DNA from: Oryzibacter oryziterrae
GTDB taxonomy: Bacteria > Pseudomonadota > Alphaproteobacteria > Rhizobiales > Pleomorphomonadaceae
DNA: 64,000 bases
Direction: 5' to 3'
Assembly (NCBI RefSeq): GCF_021864535.1
Contig: NZ_JAKJIC010000001.1
Coordinates: forward strand, 186,001-250,000
This document shows, piece after piece, positions 10,604 to 20,054 of this stretch (its first letter is position 1; each line of letters starts with the position of its first letter). The notes below the pieces were generated by a model. The model did no database searches. It was not told the DNA's origin and saw only the letters and a program-made list of their open reading frames with translations. A program made the translations under genes and the position numbers.

Positions 10604-11092
10604 ATGAAGTCCTTCTTTACGCGTCACCAGGCCCATCAGCCGCTTCGACATTCGCTGCTCGCCGGGTTGGGCGGACTGATTGCCGTGGGGATCATCGGGG
10701 CTTCGTCGGTTTATGCCCATGCGCTCCTGATCATGGCGCCCTTTGGGGCAAGCTGCGTCTTGCTGTTTTCGCTGCCCAGCAGCCCGCTGTCACAGCCGAT
10801 CAACGTGGTGGGTGGGCATGTGCTGGCGGCGTTGATCGGTCTTCTCCTGCGGCTGGCGCTGCCGGACGCCTGGTGGGCGGCGGCGCTGGCGGTTGGGCTG
10901 GCTATCGCGCTGATGACGGCCTTGCGCATCACCCATCCGCCGGCGGGGGCGACGCCGCTGGTGGTGTTTGCAGCCAATCCGGGGTTCGGCTTCCTGGTTT
11001 TGCCAGTCCTGTCGGGCGCCTGCGTGCTGGTGGGTGTGGCGACGGTGTTCCACCGGCTGAGCGGTACGGTCTATCCGATGAGGAAAGGCTGA
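10604..11092 (+). CDS. HPP family membrane protein
   Basis: A 162-residue protein with four hydrophobic segments and the family signature THPPAGATPLVVFAANPG, whose HPP triplet names the family. HPP proteins are integral membrane proteins; some have been linked to nitrite transport, but the function of this one cannot be read from sequence. The start at 10604 (MKSFFTRHQAHQ) is chosen because it begins just after the operator pair; an upstream in-frame ATG at 10565 would lie within the operator region. The stop overlaps the start of the tetR-type gene by one base (TGATG), so the two are co-translated. Confidence 0.85.
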   Translation: MKSFFTRHQAHQPLRHSLLAGLGGLIAVGIIGASSVYAHALLIMAPFGASCVLLFSLPSSPLSQPINVVGGHVLAALIGLLLRLALPDAWWAAALAVGLAIALMTALRITHPPAGATPLVVFAANPGFGFLVLPVLSGACVLVGVATVFHRLSGTVYPMRKG

Positions 11093-11649
11093 TGGCGCGC
11101 GTTGTTGCCGAGCGGGAGGATGTGCTGCCGGCGCTGGCCGAGGTGTTCCGGCGCCATGGCTTCGAAGGCGCCAGCATCGCCCGCATCTCCCAGGCGACCA
11201 AGCTGGGCAAGGGAAGCCTTTATCACTTCTTCCCCGGCGGCAAGGACGAGATGGCCGAGGCCGTGCTCGCGCATGTGCGCGACTGGTTCGAGGTGAACAT
11301 CTTCCGGCCACTGGAGGACGAGGCGCCGCAGGAAGGGATCGCGCGGATGTTCTCCGGGGTGGAGAGCTATTTTCGTTCGGGCCAGCGCATCTGCCTGGTC
11401 GGGGCCTTTGCGCTCGATGAGACACGGGACCGGTTCGCCGAGGCCATCAGGGCGTATTTCGGGCGCTGGGTCGAGGTACTGGGGGCTGCCTTGCGCCGCT
11501 CAGGCGTTGCGGTGGCGGACGCCGATCGGCTCGCTGGAGAGACGGTGGCCGGCATTCAGGGCGCGATCGTCCTGGCACGGGCGCTCCAGGACGAAGAGCG
11601 GTTCCGCGCCGTGCTGGAGACACTGCGGGGCAGGGTGTCGGGGAGTTGA
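11092..11649 (+). CDS. TetR/AcrR family transcriptional regulator
   Basis: A 185-residue protein. The N-terminal helix-turn-helix reads FRRHGFEGASIARISQATKL followed by GKGSLYHFFPGGKDEMAEAVL, the typical TetR recognition helix and its continuation. The C-terminal part (about residues 75-185) resembles the ligand-binding domain of the LmrA/YxaF-like subgroup (GVESYFRSGQRICLVGAFAL). It is coupled to the HPP gene and probably represses its own operon through the two palindromes upstream of it. The ligand is unknown. Confidence 0.9.
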   Translation: MARVVAEREDVLPALAEVFRRHGFEGASIARISQATKLGKGSLYHFFPGGKDEMAEAVLAHVRDWFEVNIFRPLEDEAPQEGIARMFSGVESYFRSGQRICLVGAFALDETRDRFAEAIRAYFGRWVEVLGAALRRSGVAVADADRLAGETVAGIQGAIVLARALQDEERFRAVLETLRGRVSGS

Positions 11650-11796
11650 GGCGGACATTCGAGGGGGCGGCTTGGGTGGCCAGCTCCCGTTGGGCCAGAA
11701 TGCGCACCGGTACATGTTGACGCGCGCAAGATCGCGTTTGCATCGCCATAGTCCAGACAGCCGCAAGGGCGTGCTGGGGCGGCATGGAGATGTGCG

Positions 11797-12429
11797 ATGC
11801 TACGAAATGCTTCTGGTGTCTTCTTCAGCGGCTGGGCCCTGATGGCCTGGCTCTCCCTTTGCGTGGTGGCCATATGTGTCGCCGGTCTGGCGATCTCCTC
11901 CGAGCCGGTCGAAGGCGCGCGCATGGTGATCCGCTTGACGGCGCGGACCTCGCTTGTGCTGTTCCTGCTGGCGTTTACAGCCTCGAGCCTCGCGGCGTTG
12001 TTCCGCGCGCCCTTGACTGAATGGCTGCTCACCAACCGCCGGTATCTCGGTTTGGCCTTTGCCTTCTCGCACGGGGTTCACGCGGCGGGGATCATTGTCT
12101 TGTCGAAGATTGACCCGCAGCTCTTCGATCAACTGACTTCGCCGGTCACCTTCATCGCCGGCGGCTTTGGCTATGCCGTGATCCTGGCCCTGGCGATAAC
12201 GTCCTTCGACCAAGCGGTGGCCTTGATCGGAGCCCGCCGCTGGCGCGCCTTGCACACGGGTGGCGTCTGGTTGATCGCGGTGTTCTTCGCCATCAACTTT
12301 GGCCGGCGCGCCGTGATGATGCCGGCGATGTACTGGCCCTATATGGTGCTGATCTTCGTGGCGATGGCATTGAGGTTTGCGACGGACCGACGGCGCGCCA
12401 AGGTCCCGGCGGTGACAGGCCGCAGGTGA
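11797..12429 (+). CDS. ferric reductase-like transmembrane protein
   Basis: A 210-residue protein with about six hydrophobic helices. Histidines suited to b-haem ligation occur in AFSHGVHAAGII and WRALHTGGVWLI, matching the ferric reductase-like (MsrQ/YedZ-type) transmembrane domain. No flavin or NAD(P)H domain is fused and no msrP partner is adjacent. It probably acts as a membrane cytochrome b module; substrate unknown. Start ATG at 11797 with weak upstream GGAGATG. Confidence 0.75.
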   Translation: MLRNASGVFFSGWALMAWLSLCVVAICVAGLAISSEPVEGARMVIRLTARTSLVLFLLAFTASSLAALFRAPLTEWLLTNRRYLGLAFAFSHGVHAAGIIVLSKIDPQLFDQLTSPVTFIAGGFGYAVILALAITSFDQAVALIGARRWRALHTGGVWLIAVFFAINFGRRAVMMPAMYWPYMVLIFVAMALRFATDRRRAKVPAVTGRR

Positions 12430-12683
12430 CGCGGGATCGGGTGGGGCCCTCAGGCCTCATTCGGCAGCTTTGCCGACAACCAGGCTTGCACGCGCCGCGC
12501 CTTTTGCTCCTACCCTTAATCCGGCGCGGAGCCGGGGCTTTTCTCCGTAACCACAGAGGGCACAATCCAGGCCAGCGAGGCGCATATCCCCCTTTCTTCC
12601 TTGACCTTGGCGCCAATCCCCGTCACGAAGAAACCAACAGTGAAAATGAGATGAAGGCGGCCGGGTGGCCGGGGTGACAAGGC
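12430..12683. other. intergenic region before rnj, weak hairpin
   Basis: No convincing gene is seen in these 254 bp. A short hairpin (CCGGC at 12521-12525 with GCCGG at 12531-12535, followed by GGCTTTT) could terminate the upstream gene. The rest presumably holds the rnj promoter. Confidence 0.35.
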
Positions 12684-14372
12684 GTGGCAGTCAAGAAGAT
12701 CAAGGGTGCGAGCGAGCTGGTTTTCCTGCCGCTTGGTGGTGTTGGCGAGATCGGCATGAACCTCGCGCTCTATGGGCTCGGGCCCGAGCATGAGCGCAAG
12801 TGGCTGATGGTGGATTGCGGCGTTTCCTTCGCCGGCCCCGAGTTGCCGGGCGTCGATCTGATCCTGCCGGACATCCGCTTCATCGAGGCGCACAAGGAAG
12901 ATCTCGTTGGCATCCTGATCACCCATGCCCATGAGGACCACTACGGCGCGCTGTATGATCTTTGGCCGGCGCTGGAAGTGCCCGTGTACATGACGCCCTT
13001 TGCTGCGGCGCTGCACACGGCCAAGCGCGAGATGGAGCCGCATGCGCCGCGCATTCCCACGTCGGTGGTGACGCAGGGCCAGCGCTTCTCGATCGGGCCG
13101 TTCGACCTCGAACTGATCGCGATGAGCCATTCGCTGCCCGAGCCGACGGCGGTGCTGATCCGCACGCCCATGGGCAATGTGTTGCACACCGGCGACTGGA
13201 AGATCGATCACGATCCGCGCGTGGGCGAACCGATCAATCTGGTCCGTCTGGCCGAGATCGGCGCCGAGGGCGTGCATGCGATGGTCTGCGACTCCACCAA
13301 CGCGCCGCGTCCGGGCCGTTCGCCCTCCGAGGGCGAGGTGGCCCATGGCATGGCCGAGGTGATCGCGCGCGCCAAGAAGCGCGTGGCGGTGACGATCTTC
13401 GCCTCCAACGTCGGGCGCATCCGCTCGGTGGCGGAAGCGGCGGCGGCCAATGACCGCGAGGTGATCGTGGTGGGCCGGGCGATCAAGCGCGTGCTGGACG
13501 TGGCGGGCGAGCTGGGCATGCTCAAGGGCCTGCCGGCGTTCCGCGACGAGGAAGCCTATGGCTATCTGCCGCCGGACAAGGTGGTGGCGCTGGTGACCGG
13601 CAGCCAGGGCGAGGCGCGGGCGGCGCTGGCCAAGATCGCGGCCGACGAGCATCGCAATGTGACGCTGTCGCGCGGCGATATGGTGATTTTCTCCTCGCGC
13701 ACCATTCCCGGCAACGAGAAGGCCGTGGGCGCTATCAAGAACAAGCTGGTGGAGCAGGGCGTCGAGATCGTGGGCGACGGTGACGCACTGGTGCACACCT
13801 CCGGCCATCCGCGCCGCGACGAAATGATGGAGCTCTATCACCTCGTTAAGCCCAAAGTCGCGGTTCCCGTGCACGGCGAGGCATTGCATCTTGCCGCCCA
13901 TGCGGCGCTGGCGCGTGAGGCGGGCGTCGAGCATGTGGTTCGCACCAAGAATGGCGAAATGGTCCGCCTGCTGCCGGGCGACCGGCCCGACGTGGTGGAT
14001 CATGTGCCCTTCGGCATCCTGGTGAAGGACGGCTATCTCGTCCGCGATCCGGAGGCCTCGGGCGTCAACGAGCGGCGCAAGATGAGTTTTGCCGGCGTCG
14101 TCGTCGCCACTCTGGTGATGAACGGCAAGGGCGAGGTGATGGCCGAATACGGGCTCACCAGCTTCGGCCTGCCGGAGACGGACGACAAGGGCGAGGACAT
14201 GGAAGACGTGCTCGCCAAGGCGATCGACGGGTGCATCGATTCGATCCCCAAGGGGCGCCGCAAGGACGAGGACATGGTGGCCGAGGCGGTGCGCCGCTCG
14301 ATCCGGGCGGCCGCCAACGAGCGCTGGGGCAAGAAGCCGCTGTGCGAAGTGACGGTGTTGCGGGTGGACTGA
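12684..14372 (+). CDS. rnj: ribonuclease J
   Basis: A 562-residue metallo-beta-lactamase/beta-CASP ribonuclease. The zinc motif THAHEDHYGALYDLW is present at about residue 75. Further MBL elements are GNVLHTGDWKIDHDP and VCDSTNAPRPGRSPSE, and the beta-CASP/C-terminal part contains VHTSGHPRRDEMMELYHLVK. RNase J has 5'-to-3' exonuclease and endonuclease activity and functions in rRNA maturation and mRNA decay in alphaproteobacteria. The start appears to be GTG (MAVKKIKGASELVFLPLGGV). It is followed by the epimerase gene 37 bp later on the same strand. Confidence 0.95.
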   Translation: MAVKKIKGASELVFLPLGGVGEIGMNLALYGLGPEHERKWLMVDCGVSFAGPELPGVDLILPDIRFIEAHKEDLVGILITHAHEDHYGALYDLWPALEVPVYMTPFAAALHTAKREMEPHAPRIPTSVVTQGQRFSIGPFDLELIAMSHSLPEPTAVLIRTPMGNVLHTGDWKIDHDPRVGEPINLVRLAEIGAEGVHAMVCDSTNAPRPGRSPSEGEVAHGMAEVIARAKKRVAVTIFASNVGRIRSVAEAAAANDREVIVVGRAIKRVLDVAGELGMLKGLPAFRDEEAYGYLPPDKVVALVTGSQGEARAALAKIAADEHRNVTLSRGDMVIFSSRTIPGNEKAVGAIKNKLVEQGVEIVGDGDALVHTSGHPRRDEMMELYHLVKPKVAVPVHGEALHLAAHAALAREAGVEHVVRTKNGEMVRLLPGDRPDVVDHVPFGILVKDGYLVRDPEASGVNERRKMSFAGVVVATLVMNGKGEVMAEYGLTSFGLPETDDKGEDMEDVLAKAIDGCIDSIPKGRRKDEDMVAEAVRRSIRAAANERWGKKPLCEVTVLRVD

Positions 14373-14409
14373 GCCGGGGGCATCCCGGTCTGTTTAGGAG
14401 ACTGGGGAT

Positions 14410-14814
14410 ATGATCGGACGGCTCAATCATGTGGCGATCGCGGTGCCGGATCTGGCGGCTGCGGCCGCCACCTATCGCGATGTGCTGGGCGCCACTGTGA
14501 GGCCGCCACAGGCCGAGCCGGACCACGGCGTGACCGTGGTGTTCATCGAGCTGCCCAATACCAAGATCGAACTGCTCGAGCCGCTGGGCGAGAACTCGCC
14601 GATCGCGGCCTTCCTCGCCAAGAACCCGTCGGGCGGCATCCATCACGTCTGCTACGAGGTGGAGGACATCCTTGCCGCGCGCGACAAGCTGAAGGCGGGT
14701 GGTGCGCGGGTGCTTGGTACGGGGGAGCCGAAGATCGGCGCCCACGGCAAGCCGGTGCTATTCCTGCATCCCAAGGATTTCATGGGAACGCTGGTGGAGC
14801 TGGAGCAAGTTTGA
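14410..14814 (+). CDS. mce: methylmalonyl-CoA epimerase
   Basis: A 134-residue single VOC-fold protein. The opening LNHVAIAVPDLAAAAATYRD and later GGIHHVCYEVEDI and MGTLVELEQV supply the metal-binding His/His/Glu pattern of methylmalonyl-CoA epimerases. The enzyme interconverts (2R)- and (2S)-methylmalonyl-CoA in propionate metabolism and the ethylmalonyl-CoA pathway. A malyl-CoA lyase gene 9 kb downstream supports that pathway. An rnj-mce pairing is common in Hyphomicrobiales. Confidence 0.93.
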   Translation: MIGRLNHVAIAVPDLAAAAATYRDVLGATVRPPQAEPDHGVTVVFIELPNTKIELLEPLGENSPIAAFLAKNPSGGIHHVCYEVEDILAARDKLKAGGARVLGTGEPKIGAHGKPVLFLHPKDFMGTLVELEQV

Positions 14815-14829
14815 GGGGGGGGCGCTTGA

Positions 14830-15423
14830 TCAGGGGCTGGCAGCGTGTTCTTCGCGCGCGGCCTGCCAGACTTCGCGTGCGGCGTCGAGGTTGAGGAGCG
14901 CGATGCCGAGGCCCACGATCAGATCAGGCCAGATCGACGGCCAGAGATAGGCGGTCACCAGGCCGGCGGCGATGATCGCGACATTGGCGACGGCATCGTT
15001 GCGGGCCGAATAGAAGGCCGCCTTTGTCAGGCTGCCGCTGGCATGCCGATGCGTGGCCAGCAACAGGGCGCAGCCGAGATTGACAGTGAGGGCGCCGAGG
15101 CCAGTGAGCGTCAGGGGCAGTGCGTCGGGCGGCACCGGGGCGGCAAGTTTCCGCCAAGCCGTCCACAGGAAGGCCATCGCAGGGGCCAGCAGGATGACCG
15201 AGAGCGCCATGCCAAGGCGTGCGCGACTGCGCGCCGACCAGGCGAGTCCCAGGAAAATCAACAGATTGACGGCGAAATCCTCAAGGAAATCAGCACTGTC
15301 GGCGAGGAGGGAGACCGAGCCGATGGAAAGCGCCACGACAAACTCGACCCCGAAATAGGCAAGGTTGGCGGCGGCAACGATGAGGACGGCGGGGCGCAGG
15401 GCGGGGGAGGCGGGCGAAGGCAT
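14830..15423 (-). CDS. cation diffusion facilitator family transporter
   Basis: A 197-residue membrane protein with about six helices. It carries CDF-type metal-site segments: SIGSVSLLADSADFLEDFAV in the second helix and KAAFYSARNDAVANVAIIAA in the fifth. It lacks the cytoplasmic C-terminal domain, so it is a minimal CDF. The likely role is efflux of a divalent metal; which metal is not readable. The start at 15423 is chosen over an upstream TTG frame because MPSPASPALRP precedes the first helix directly. It is divergent from the DUF2892/RND efflux operon. Confidence 0.85.
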   Translation of the reverse strand: MPSPASPALRPAVLIVAAANLAYFGVEFVVALSIGSVSLLADSADFLEDFAVNLLIFLGLAWSARSRARLGMALSVILLAPAMAFLWTAWRKLAAPVPPDALPLTLTGLGALTVNLGCALLLATHRHASGSLTKAAFYSARNDAVANVAIIAAGLVTAYLWPSIWPDLIVGLGIALLNLDAAREVWQAAREEHAASP

Positions 15424-15557
15424 GGTGGAACCTGACGCTGTGTTTGTTCTTCTGTCTATCCGATCCGGAGCGGCAGGTGGAGCAGGAAGAGCTTCTTCCG
15501 GACATTGACGGCACGACAGGACCCGGTCCAACATTGGGCTTGCATTTTGTTTTTCAT

Positions 15558-15573
15558 ATTAGTACATACTAAT
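15558..15573. promoter_or_regulatory. ArsR-type dyad before the DUF2892/RND operon
   Basis: ATTAGTA (15558-15564) and TACTAAT (15567-15573) form a perfect 7-bp inverted repeat with a 2-base centre, 27 bp before the 15600 start. AT-rich ATTAG..CTAAT dyads are typical of ArsR/SmtB repressors, including the BigR type that controls DUF2892-containing operons. No arsR-like gene is adjacent, so the regulator would act from elsewhere. Its identity is inference. Confidence 0.55.
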
Positions 15574-15599
15574 AAAATGATTTACCTGGAGGTGCTCCC

Positions 15600-15800
15600 A
15601 TGTCGCTTGATCGTGCTGTCTTCGCTTTTGCCGGGGTGATGGTGCTCTTGTCCGTAGTCCTGACTATGTATGTTTCGACCTATTTCGTCTGGTTCACGGT
15701 GTTCATCGGGCTTAACCTGTTGCAGTCGGCTTTCACCGGATTTTGCCCGGCGGCGATGATCTTCAGGAAGCTCGGGATCAAGTCCGGCTGCGCCTTCTGA
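15600..15800 (+). CDS. DUF2892 (YgaP-like) small membrane protein
   Basis: A 66-residue two-helix protein with GFCPAAMIFRKLGIKSGCAF at its C-terminus, the hallmark of the DUF2892 family. The two cysteines are conserved in the family and are linked to sulphur or persulphide handling in YgaP and BigR operons. A strong CTGGAGG ribosome-binding site precedes the ATG. It is the first gene of an operon with an efflux membrane-fusion protein (40 bp downstream) and an RND pump, so it may sense or pass on a sulphur or metal species. Confidence 0.85.
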   Translation: MSLDRAVFAFAGVMVLLSVVLTMYVSTYFVWFTVFIGLNLLQSAFTGFCPAAMIFRKLGIKSGCAF

Positions 15801-15840
15801 CATGGCCCCCTGGTCACCATCTATCTGACGGGAAAAGCTC

Positions 15841-16818
15841 ATGAAATTGCGTTCGCTCCTTCTGGTGGCAGCGATGCTGGCTGCCGCCAATTCGGGGTCG
15901 GCTCGGGCTGAGGTCCTGATGCTGGCGCCGACCGACATCACTGAGTGGAAGACCGTCTATGGACAGGTCGAGACAAGGGACACCATTGCCGCCCGTGCAA
16001 GGATCGGCGGGTCGCTGGTCGAGCTTGCGGTGAGCGAGGGCGACACGGTGAAGGCCGGCCAGGTGATCGGCAAGGTGCGCGACGAGAAGATCGACTTCCA
16101 GATCCAGGCTTTGGATGCGCAGTTGTCGGCGCTGGAGGCGCAGCTCGGCAATGCCGATTCGGAGCTGCAGCGCGGCCAGACGCTGGTGGACAAGGGCGTT
16201 TCCACCGCGCAGCGGCTCGACCAGTTGCGCACGCAGGTGGACGTGTTCCGCAATCAGATCGTGGCGACCAAGGCCCAGCGCGCCGTGGTGGTGCAGCAGG
16301 GCAACGAGGGCGACGTGCTGGCTCCCGCTGACGGGCGCGTGCTGAAGGTGCCGGTGACGCGCGGGGCGGTGATCATGGCCGGCGAGAGCGTGGCCACGAT
16401 CGGTTCCGGCGGCTATTTCCTGCGCCTGTCGATCCCCGAGCGGCATGCGGCGTCGCTCAAGGAAGGGGCGGCGATCGAGATGTCCGGGCCGAATGGCGCG
16501 GTGGCCGGCAAGCTCGCCAAGATCTATCCGGATATCGAGAGCGGCCGGGTGCAGGCCGACGTGGAAGTGGACAAGCTGGACACGGCCTTCATCGGCGCGC
16601 GCCTGCTGGTGAAGGTGCCGGTGGGGCAGTCGCGGGTGCTGCTGGTGCCCAAGGCGGCGGTCGTGACGCGGCATGGGCTCGACTTCGTGACGGTGAAGGA
16701 CGGCGAGACGGATGTGGAACGGGCCGTGGTGGTGGGCGAACCCATCGCCAAGGACGGCAAGGACTATCTCGAAGTGCTGACCGGCCTCGCAGCCGGCGAT
16801 GACGTGGTGGTGCCATGA
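15841..16818 (+). CDS. RND efflux membrane fusion (periplasmic adaptor) protein
   Basis: A 325-residue protein with a signal peptide (MKLRSLLLVAAMLAAANSGS, cleaved after ARA). A biotinyl-lipoyl-like half follows (GGSLVELAVSEGDTVKAGQV), then a short coiled coil (LDAQLSALEAQLGNADSELQ), the second lipoyl half (DVLAPADGRVLKVPVTRGAV) and a C-terminal beta-barrel. It bridges an inner-membrane RND pump to an outer-membrane channel. Its last 4 bp overlap the RND gene start (ATGA). No outer-membrane factor gene is present in the operon. Confidence 0.93.
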   Translation: MKLRSLLLVAAMLAAANSGSARAEVLMLAPTDITEWKTVYGQVETRDTIAARARIGGSLVELAVSEGDTVKAGQVIGKVRDEKIDFQIQALDAQLSALEAQLGNADSELQRGQTLVDKGVSTAQRLDQLRTQVDVFRNQIVATKAQRAVVVQQGNEGDVLAPADGRVLKVPVTRGAVIMAGESVATIGSGGYFLRLSIPERHAASLKEGAAIEMSGPNGAVAGKLAKIYPDIESGRVQADVEVDKLDTAFIGARLLVKVPVGQSRVLLVPKAAVVTRHGLDFVTVKDGETDVERAVVVGEPIAKDGKDYLEVLTGLAAGDDVVVP

Positions 16819-19800
16819 ACGCGCTGAAACACGGCCTGGGCATCGCGGGCAATCTGACGCGCATGTTCATCCAGTCGCCGCTGACGCCGCTGTTCCTGCT
16901 GGCTGCGCTGGCCATGGGCATCGTGGCGCTGATCACGCTGCCGCGTGAGGAAGAGCCGCAGATTTCTGTGCCGATGGTGGATATCCACGTGCAGGCGCCG
17001 GGGCTGAAGGCGGAAGACGCCGAGAAGCTGATCACCGAGCCGCTTGAGACCATCGTCAAGGGCATCGATGGCGTGGAGCACGTCTATTCGCAGACGCGCG
17101 ACGACGCCGTGATGGTGACAGCGCGCTTCCTGGTGGGCACTTCGTCCGATGCGGCGGTGCTGCGCGTGCATGACAAGCTGCAGGCCAACTCGGACCGGAT
17201 TCCCGTGGGCATTCCGGAGCCGCTGATCGTCGGTCGCGGCATTGACGACGTGGCGATCGTGTCGCTGACGCTGACGCCCAAGCCGGGCGCGGGCGATGCG
17301 GTGACGGCCAATGACCTGACGCGTGTGGCACGCGAGCTCAGGGCCGAGGTGTCGAAGATCGACAATGTGGGGCTCACCTATGTGGTGGGCGAGACCTCGG
17401 AGATCATTCGCATTGCACCCGATCCGGAGAAGCTGGCGCTCTATGGCATCACGCTGCAGCAGTTGTCGGGCAAGGTGACGGGGGCGAACACGTCGTTCCC
17501 GACGGGCATGGTGCGCGACGGCGGGCAGCAGATATCCGTGGTGGCCGGCGAGACGCTGCGCAGCCCGGCGGAGATCGGCAACCTGTTGCTGACGAGCCGC
17601 GATGGCCGACCTGTGTATGTGCGGGATGTGGCCGACGTTTCCTTCGATACCGATACGTCCGACGCTCTGGTCGCCTCGGTGACGCGGGACGACAAGGGGA
17701 CGCATCGGGTGCCGGCGGTGACGCTGGCGATCGCCAAGCGCGCCGGTGCGAATGCGGTGCTGGTGGCCGAGCAGATCCTGACCAAGGTGGAGAGCCTCGA
17801 AGGCAATCTGGTGCCGGACACGATGAGCGTCACGGTGACGCGCGATTATGGCGAGACGGCCAACGAGAAGGCCAACGAGCTGCTGTTCCATCTGGGCCTC
17901 GCCACGCTGTCGATCATCGCGCTGGTGTGGGTGGCGATCGGCCGGCGGGAGGCCATGGTGGTGGCGATCGTGATCCCGATCACCATCCTGCTGACGCTGT
18001 TTGCCTCGCGCCTGATGGGCTACACCCTCAACCGCGTGTCGTTGTTCGCGCTGATCTTTTCCATCGGCATCCTGGTCGATGACGCGATCGTGGTGATCGA
18101 GAACATCGCCCGTCACTGGGGCATGGGCGACGGGCGCGACCGCAGGCAGGCCGCGATCGAGGCTGTGGCCGAGGTGGGCAATCCCACCATCGTGGCGACG
18201 CTGACAGTGGTGGCGGCGCTGCTGCCGATGCTGTTCGTGTCGGGCATGATGGGCCCCTACATGAGCCCGATCCCGGCCAATGCCTCGGCGGCCATGATAT
18301 TCTCCTTCTTCGTGGCGGTGATGGTGACGCCCTGGCTGATGCTGAAGATCGCCGGCAAGGCGCCTCTGCACGCGGGCGGGCACGAGCATGGACAGGCTGG
18401 TGGCGTGCTGGGGCGGATCTATTCCGCGGTGGCGCGGCCGATCCTGGCGACCAAGGCGGGGGCCTGGGTGTTCCTGCTGACGATCGGCGTGCTGACGCTG
18501 GGGTCGCTCGGGCTGTTCTACACCAAGGACGTGACGGTGAAGCTTCTGCCCTTCGACAACAAGTCGGAGCTGCAGGTGGTGATTGATCTGCCGGAGGGCG
18601 CGTCGGTGGAGGCGACCGATGCGGCGGCACAAGCCGTGGCCGACATCGTGCTGAAGCTGCCGGAAGTGACCTCGGTTCAGACTTATGCCGGGGCGGCGTC
18701 ACCATTCAACTTCAATGGTCTGGTGCGGCATTCCTATCTGCGCGCCGAGCCGCAGCTGGGCGACGTGTCGATCAATCTCAAGGCCAAGGGGGAGCGGACA
18801 CGCACCAGCCATCAGATTGCGCTCGATATCCGCCAGCGCATTGCGACGATCGGTGTGCCCGCGGGCACATCGATGAAGGTGGTGGAGCCGCCGCCGGGAC
18901 CGCCGGTGATGGCGACACTGCTGGCGGAGGTCTATGGGCCGGATGCAAACACGCGCCGCGAGACGGCAGCCAAGGTTGAGGCCGCCTTCCGCGCGGTGCC
19001 CTTCGTGGTGGACGTGGACAATTCCTATGGCCAGCCGGTGCGGCGGATGCGGGCGACGGTGTCGACCGACGACCTCGAGTTCTTCCATGTGGAAGAGGGC
19101 GACGTGTTCGACACGCTGTCGATGCTGAACGGCGGCACCACGATCGGTTACTCCAACCGGGGCGAGGGGCGCTCGCCGATCCCCATTCGCATCGAGCGCA
19201 AGAAGGGCGACAAGGTGCTGGACGAGCGCTTCCTGTCGACGCCCATGCCGACCAATGTGCTGCCGGGGGACCGGGGCGTGGTGGAGCTGGGCGACGTGGT
19301 GAAGCTGTCGGCGGAGGCGTCATCCTATCCGATCTTCCGCCACAACGGACGCTTTGCCGAAATGGTGACGGGCGAACTGGCAGGCGCTTTCGAGGCGCCG
19401 CTCTATGGCATGCTTGCCGTGCAGGACGCGCTGGACAAGCAGGATTGGACCGGTCTCGACAAGCCGGTGATCGCGCTGCATGGCCAGCCCGAGGACGAGA
19501 CGCATTCGACCGTGCTGTGGGACGGCGAATGGGAGGTGACCTGGGTGACCTTCCGCGACATGGGTGCCGCCTTCGGCGTGGCCATGTTGGGCATCTACAT
19601 TCTGGTGGTGGCGCAGTTCGGCTCGTTCAAGGTGCCGCTGGTGATCCTGACGCCGATCCCTCTGACCTTCATCGGTATCCTTGGTGGGCACTGGCTGTTC
19701 GGCGCGCCCTTCTCGGCAACGTCGATGATCGGTTTCATCGCGCTGGCCGGCATCATCGTGCGCAACTCGATCCTGCTGGTGGACTTCATCGGCCATGCCA

Positions 19801-20021
19801 AGACGCCCGACCGGTCGCTGACCGAGGTGCTGGTGATCGCAGGCGCGATCCGCTTCAAGCCGATCCTGCTGACGGCGCTGGCGGCGATGATCGGCGCGGC
19901 GGTGATCCTGACCGATCCGATCTTCCAGGGGCTGGCCATTTCGCTGCTGTTCGGCCTGGCGTCGTCGACGCTGCTGACCGTGCTGGTGATCCCCGCGATC
20001 TACAGGGTGTTGCGGACTTGA
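16815..20021 (+). CDS. RND family efflux transporter permease
   Basis: A 1068-residue protein with the twelve-helix RND architecture: one N-terminal helix, a large periplasmic loop (about residues 40-330), six helices, a second periplasmic loop and five more helices. The proton relay motif GILVDDAIVVIENIARHWGM in helix 4 contains the adjacent aspartates of the AcrB/HAE group. Segments such as LPREEEPQISVPMVDI and GFIALAGIIVRNSILLVDFI are typical of the HAE-type branch. Substrate unknown. It ends at a strong terminator. Confidence 0.95.
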   Translation: MNALKHGLGIAGNLTRMFIQSPLTPLFLLAALAMGIVALITLPREEEPQISVPMVDIHVQAPGLKAEDAEKLITEPLETIVKGIDGVEHVYSQTRDDAVMVTARFLVGTSSDAAVLRVHDKLQANSDRIPVGIPEPLIVGRGIDDVAIVSLTLTPKPGAGDAVTANDLTRVARELRAEVSKIDNVGLTYVVGETSEIIRIAPDPEKLALYGITLQQLSGKVTGANTSFPTGMVRDGGQQISVVAGETLRSPAEIGNLLLTSRDGRPVYVRDVADVSFDTDTSDALVASVTRDDKGTHRVPAVTLAIAKRAGANAVLVAEQILTKVESLEGNLVPDTMSVTVTRDYGETANEKANELLFHLGLATLSIIALVWVAIGRREAMVVAIVIPITILLTLFASRLMGYTLNRVSLFALIFSIGILVDDAIVVIENIARHWGMGDGRDRRQAAIEAVAEVGNPTIVATLTVVAALLPMLFVSGMMGPYMSPIPANASAAMIFSFFVAVMVTPWLMLKIAGKAPLHAGGHEHGQAGGVLGRIYSAVARPILATKAGAWVFLLTIGVLTLGSLGLFYTKDVTVKLLPFDNKSELQVVIDLPEGASVEATDAAAQAVADIVLKLPEVTSVQTYAGAASPFNFNGLVRHSYLRAEPQLGDVSINLKAKGERTRTSHQIALDIRQRIATIGVPAGTSMKVVEPPPGPPVMATLLAEVYGPDANTRRETAAKVEAAFRAVPFVVDVDNSYGQPVRRMRATVSTDDLEFFHVEEGDVFDTLSMLNGGTTIGYSNRGEGRSPIPIRIERKKGDKVLDERFLSTPMPTNVLPGDRGVVELGDVVKLSAEASSYPIFRHNGRFAEMVTGELAGAFEAPLYGMLAVQDALDKQDWTGLDKPVIALHGQPEDETHSTVLWDGEWEVTWVTFRDMGAAFGVAMLGIYILVVAQFGSFKVPLVILTPIPLTFIGILGGHWLFGAPFSATSMIGFIALAGIIVRNSILLVDFIGHAKTPDRSLTEVLVIAGAIRFKPILLTALAAMIGAAVILTDPIFQGLAISLLFGLASSTLLTVLVIPAIYRVLRT

Positions 20022-20054
20022 GGTTGCATATCCTCTGAATAGACAGCATGTACT

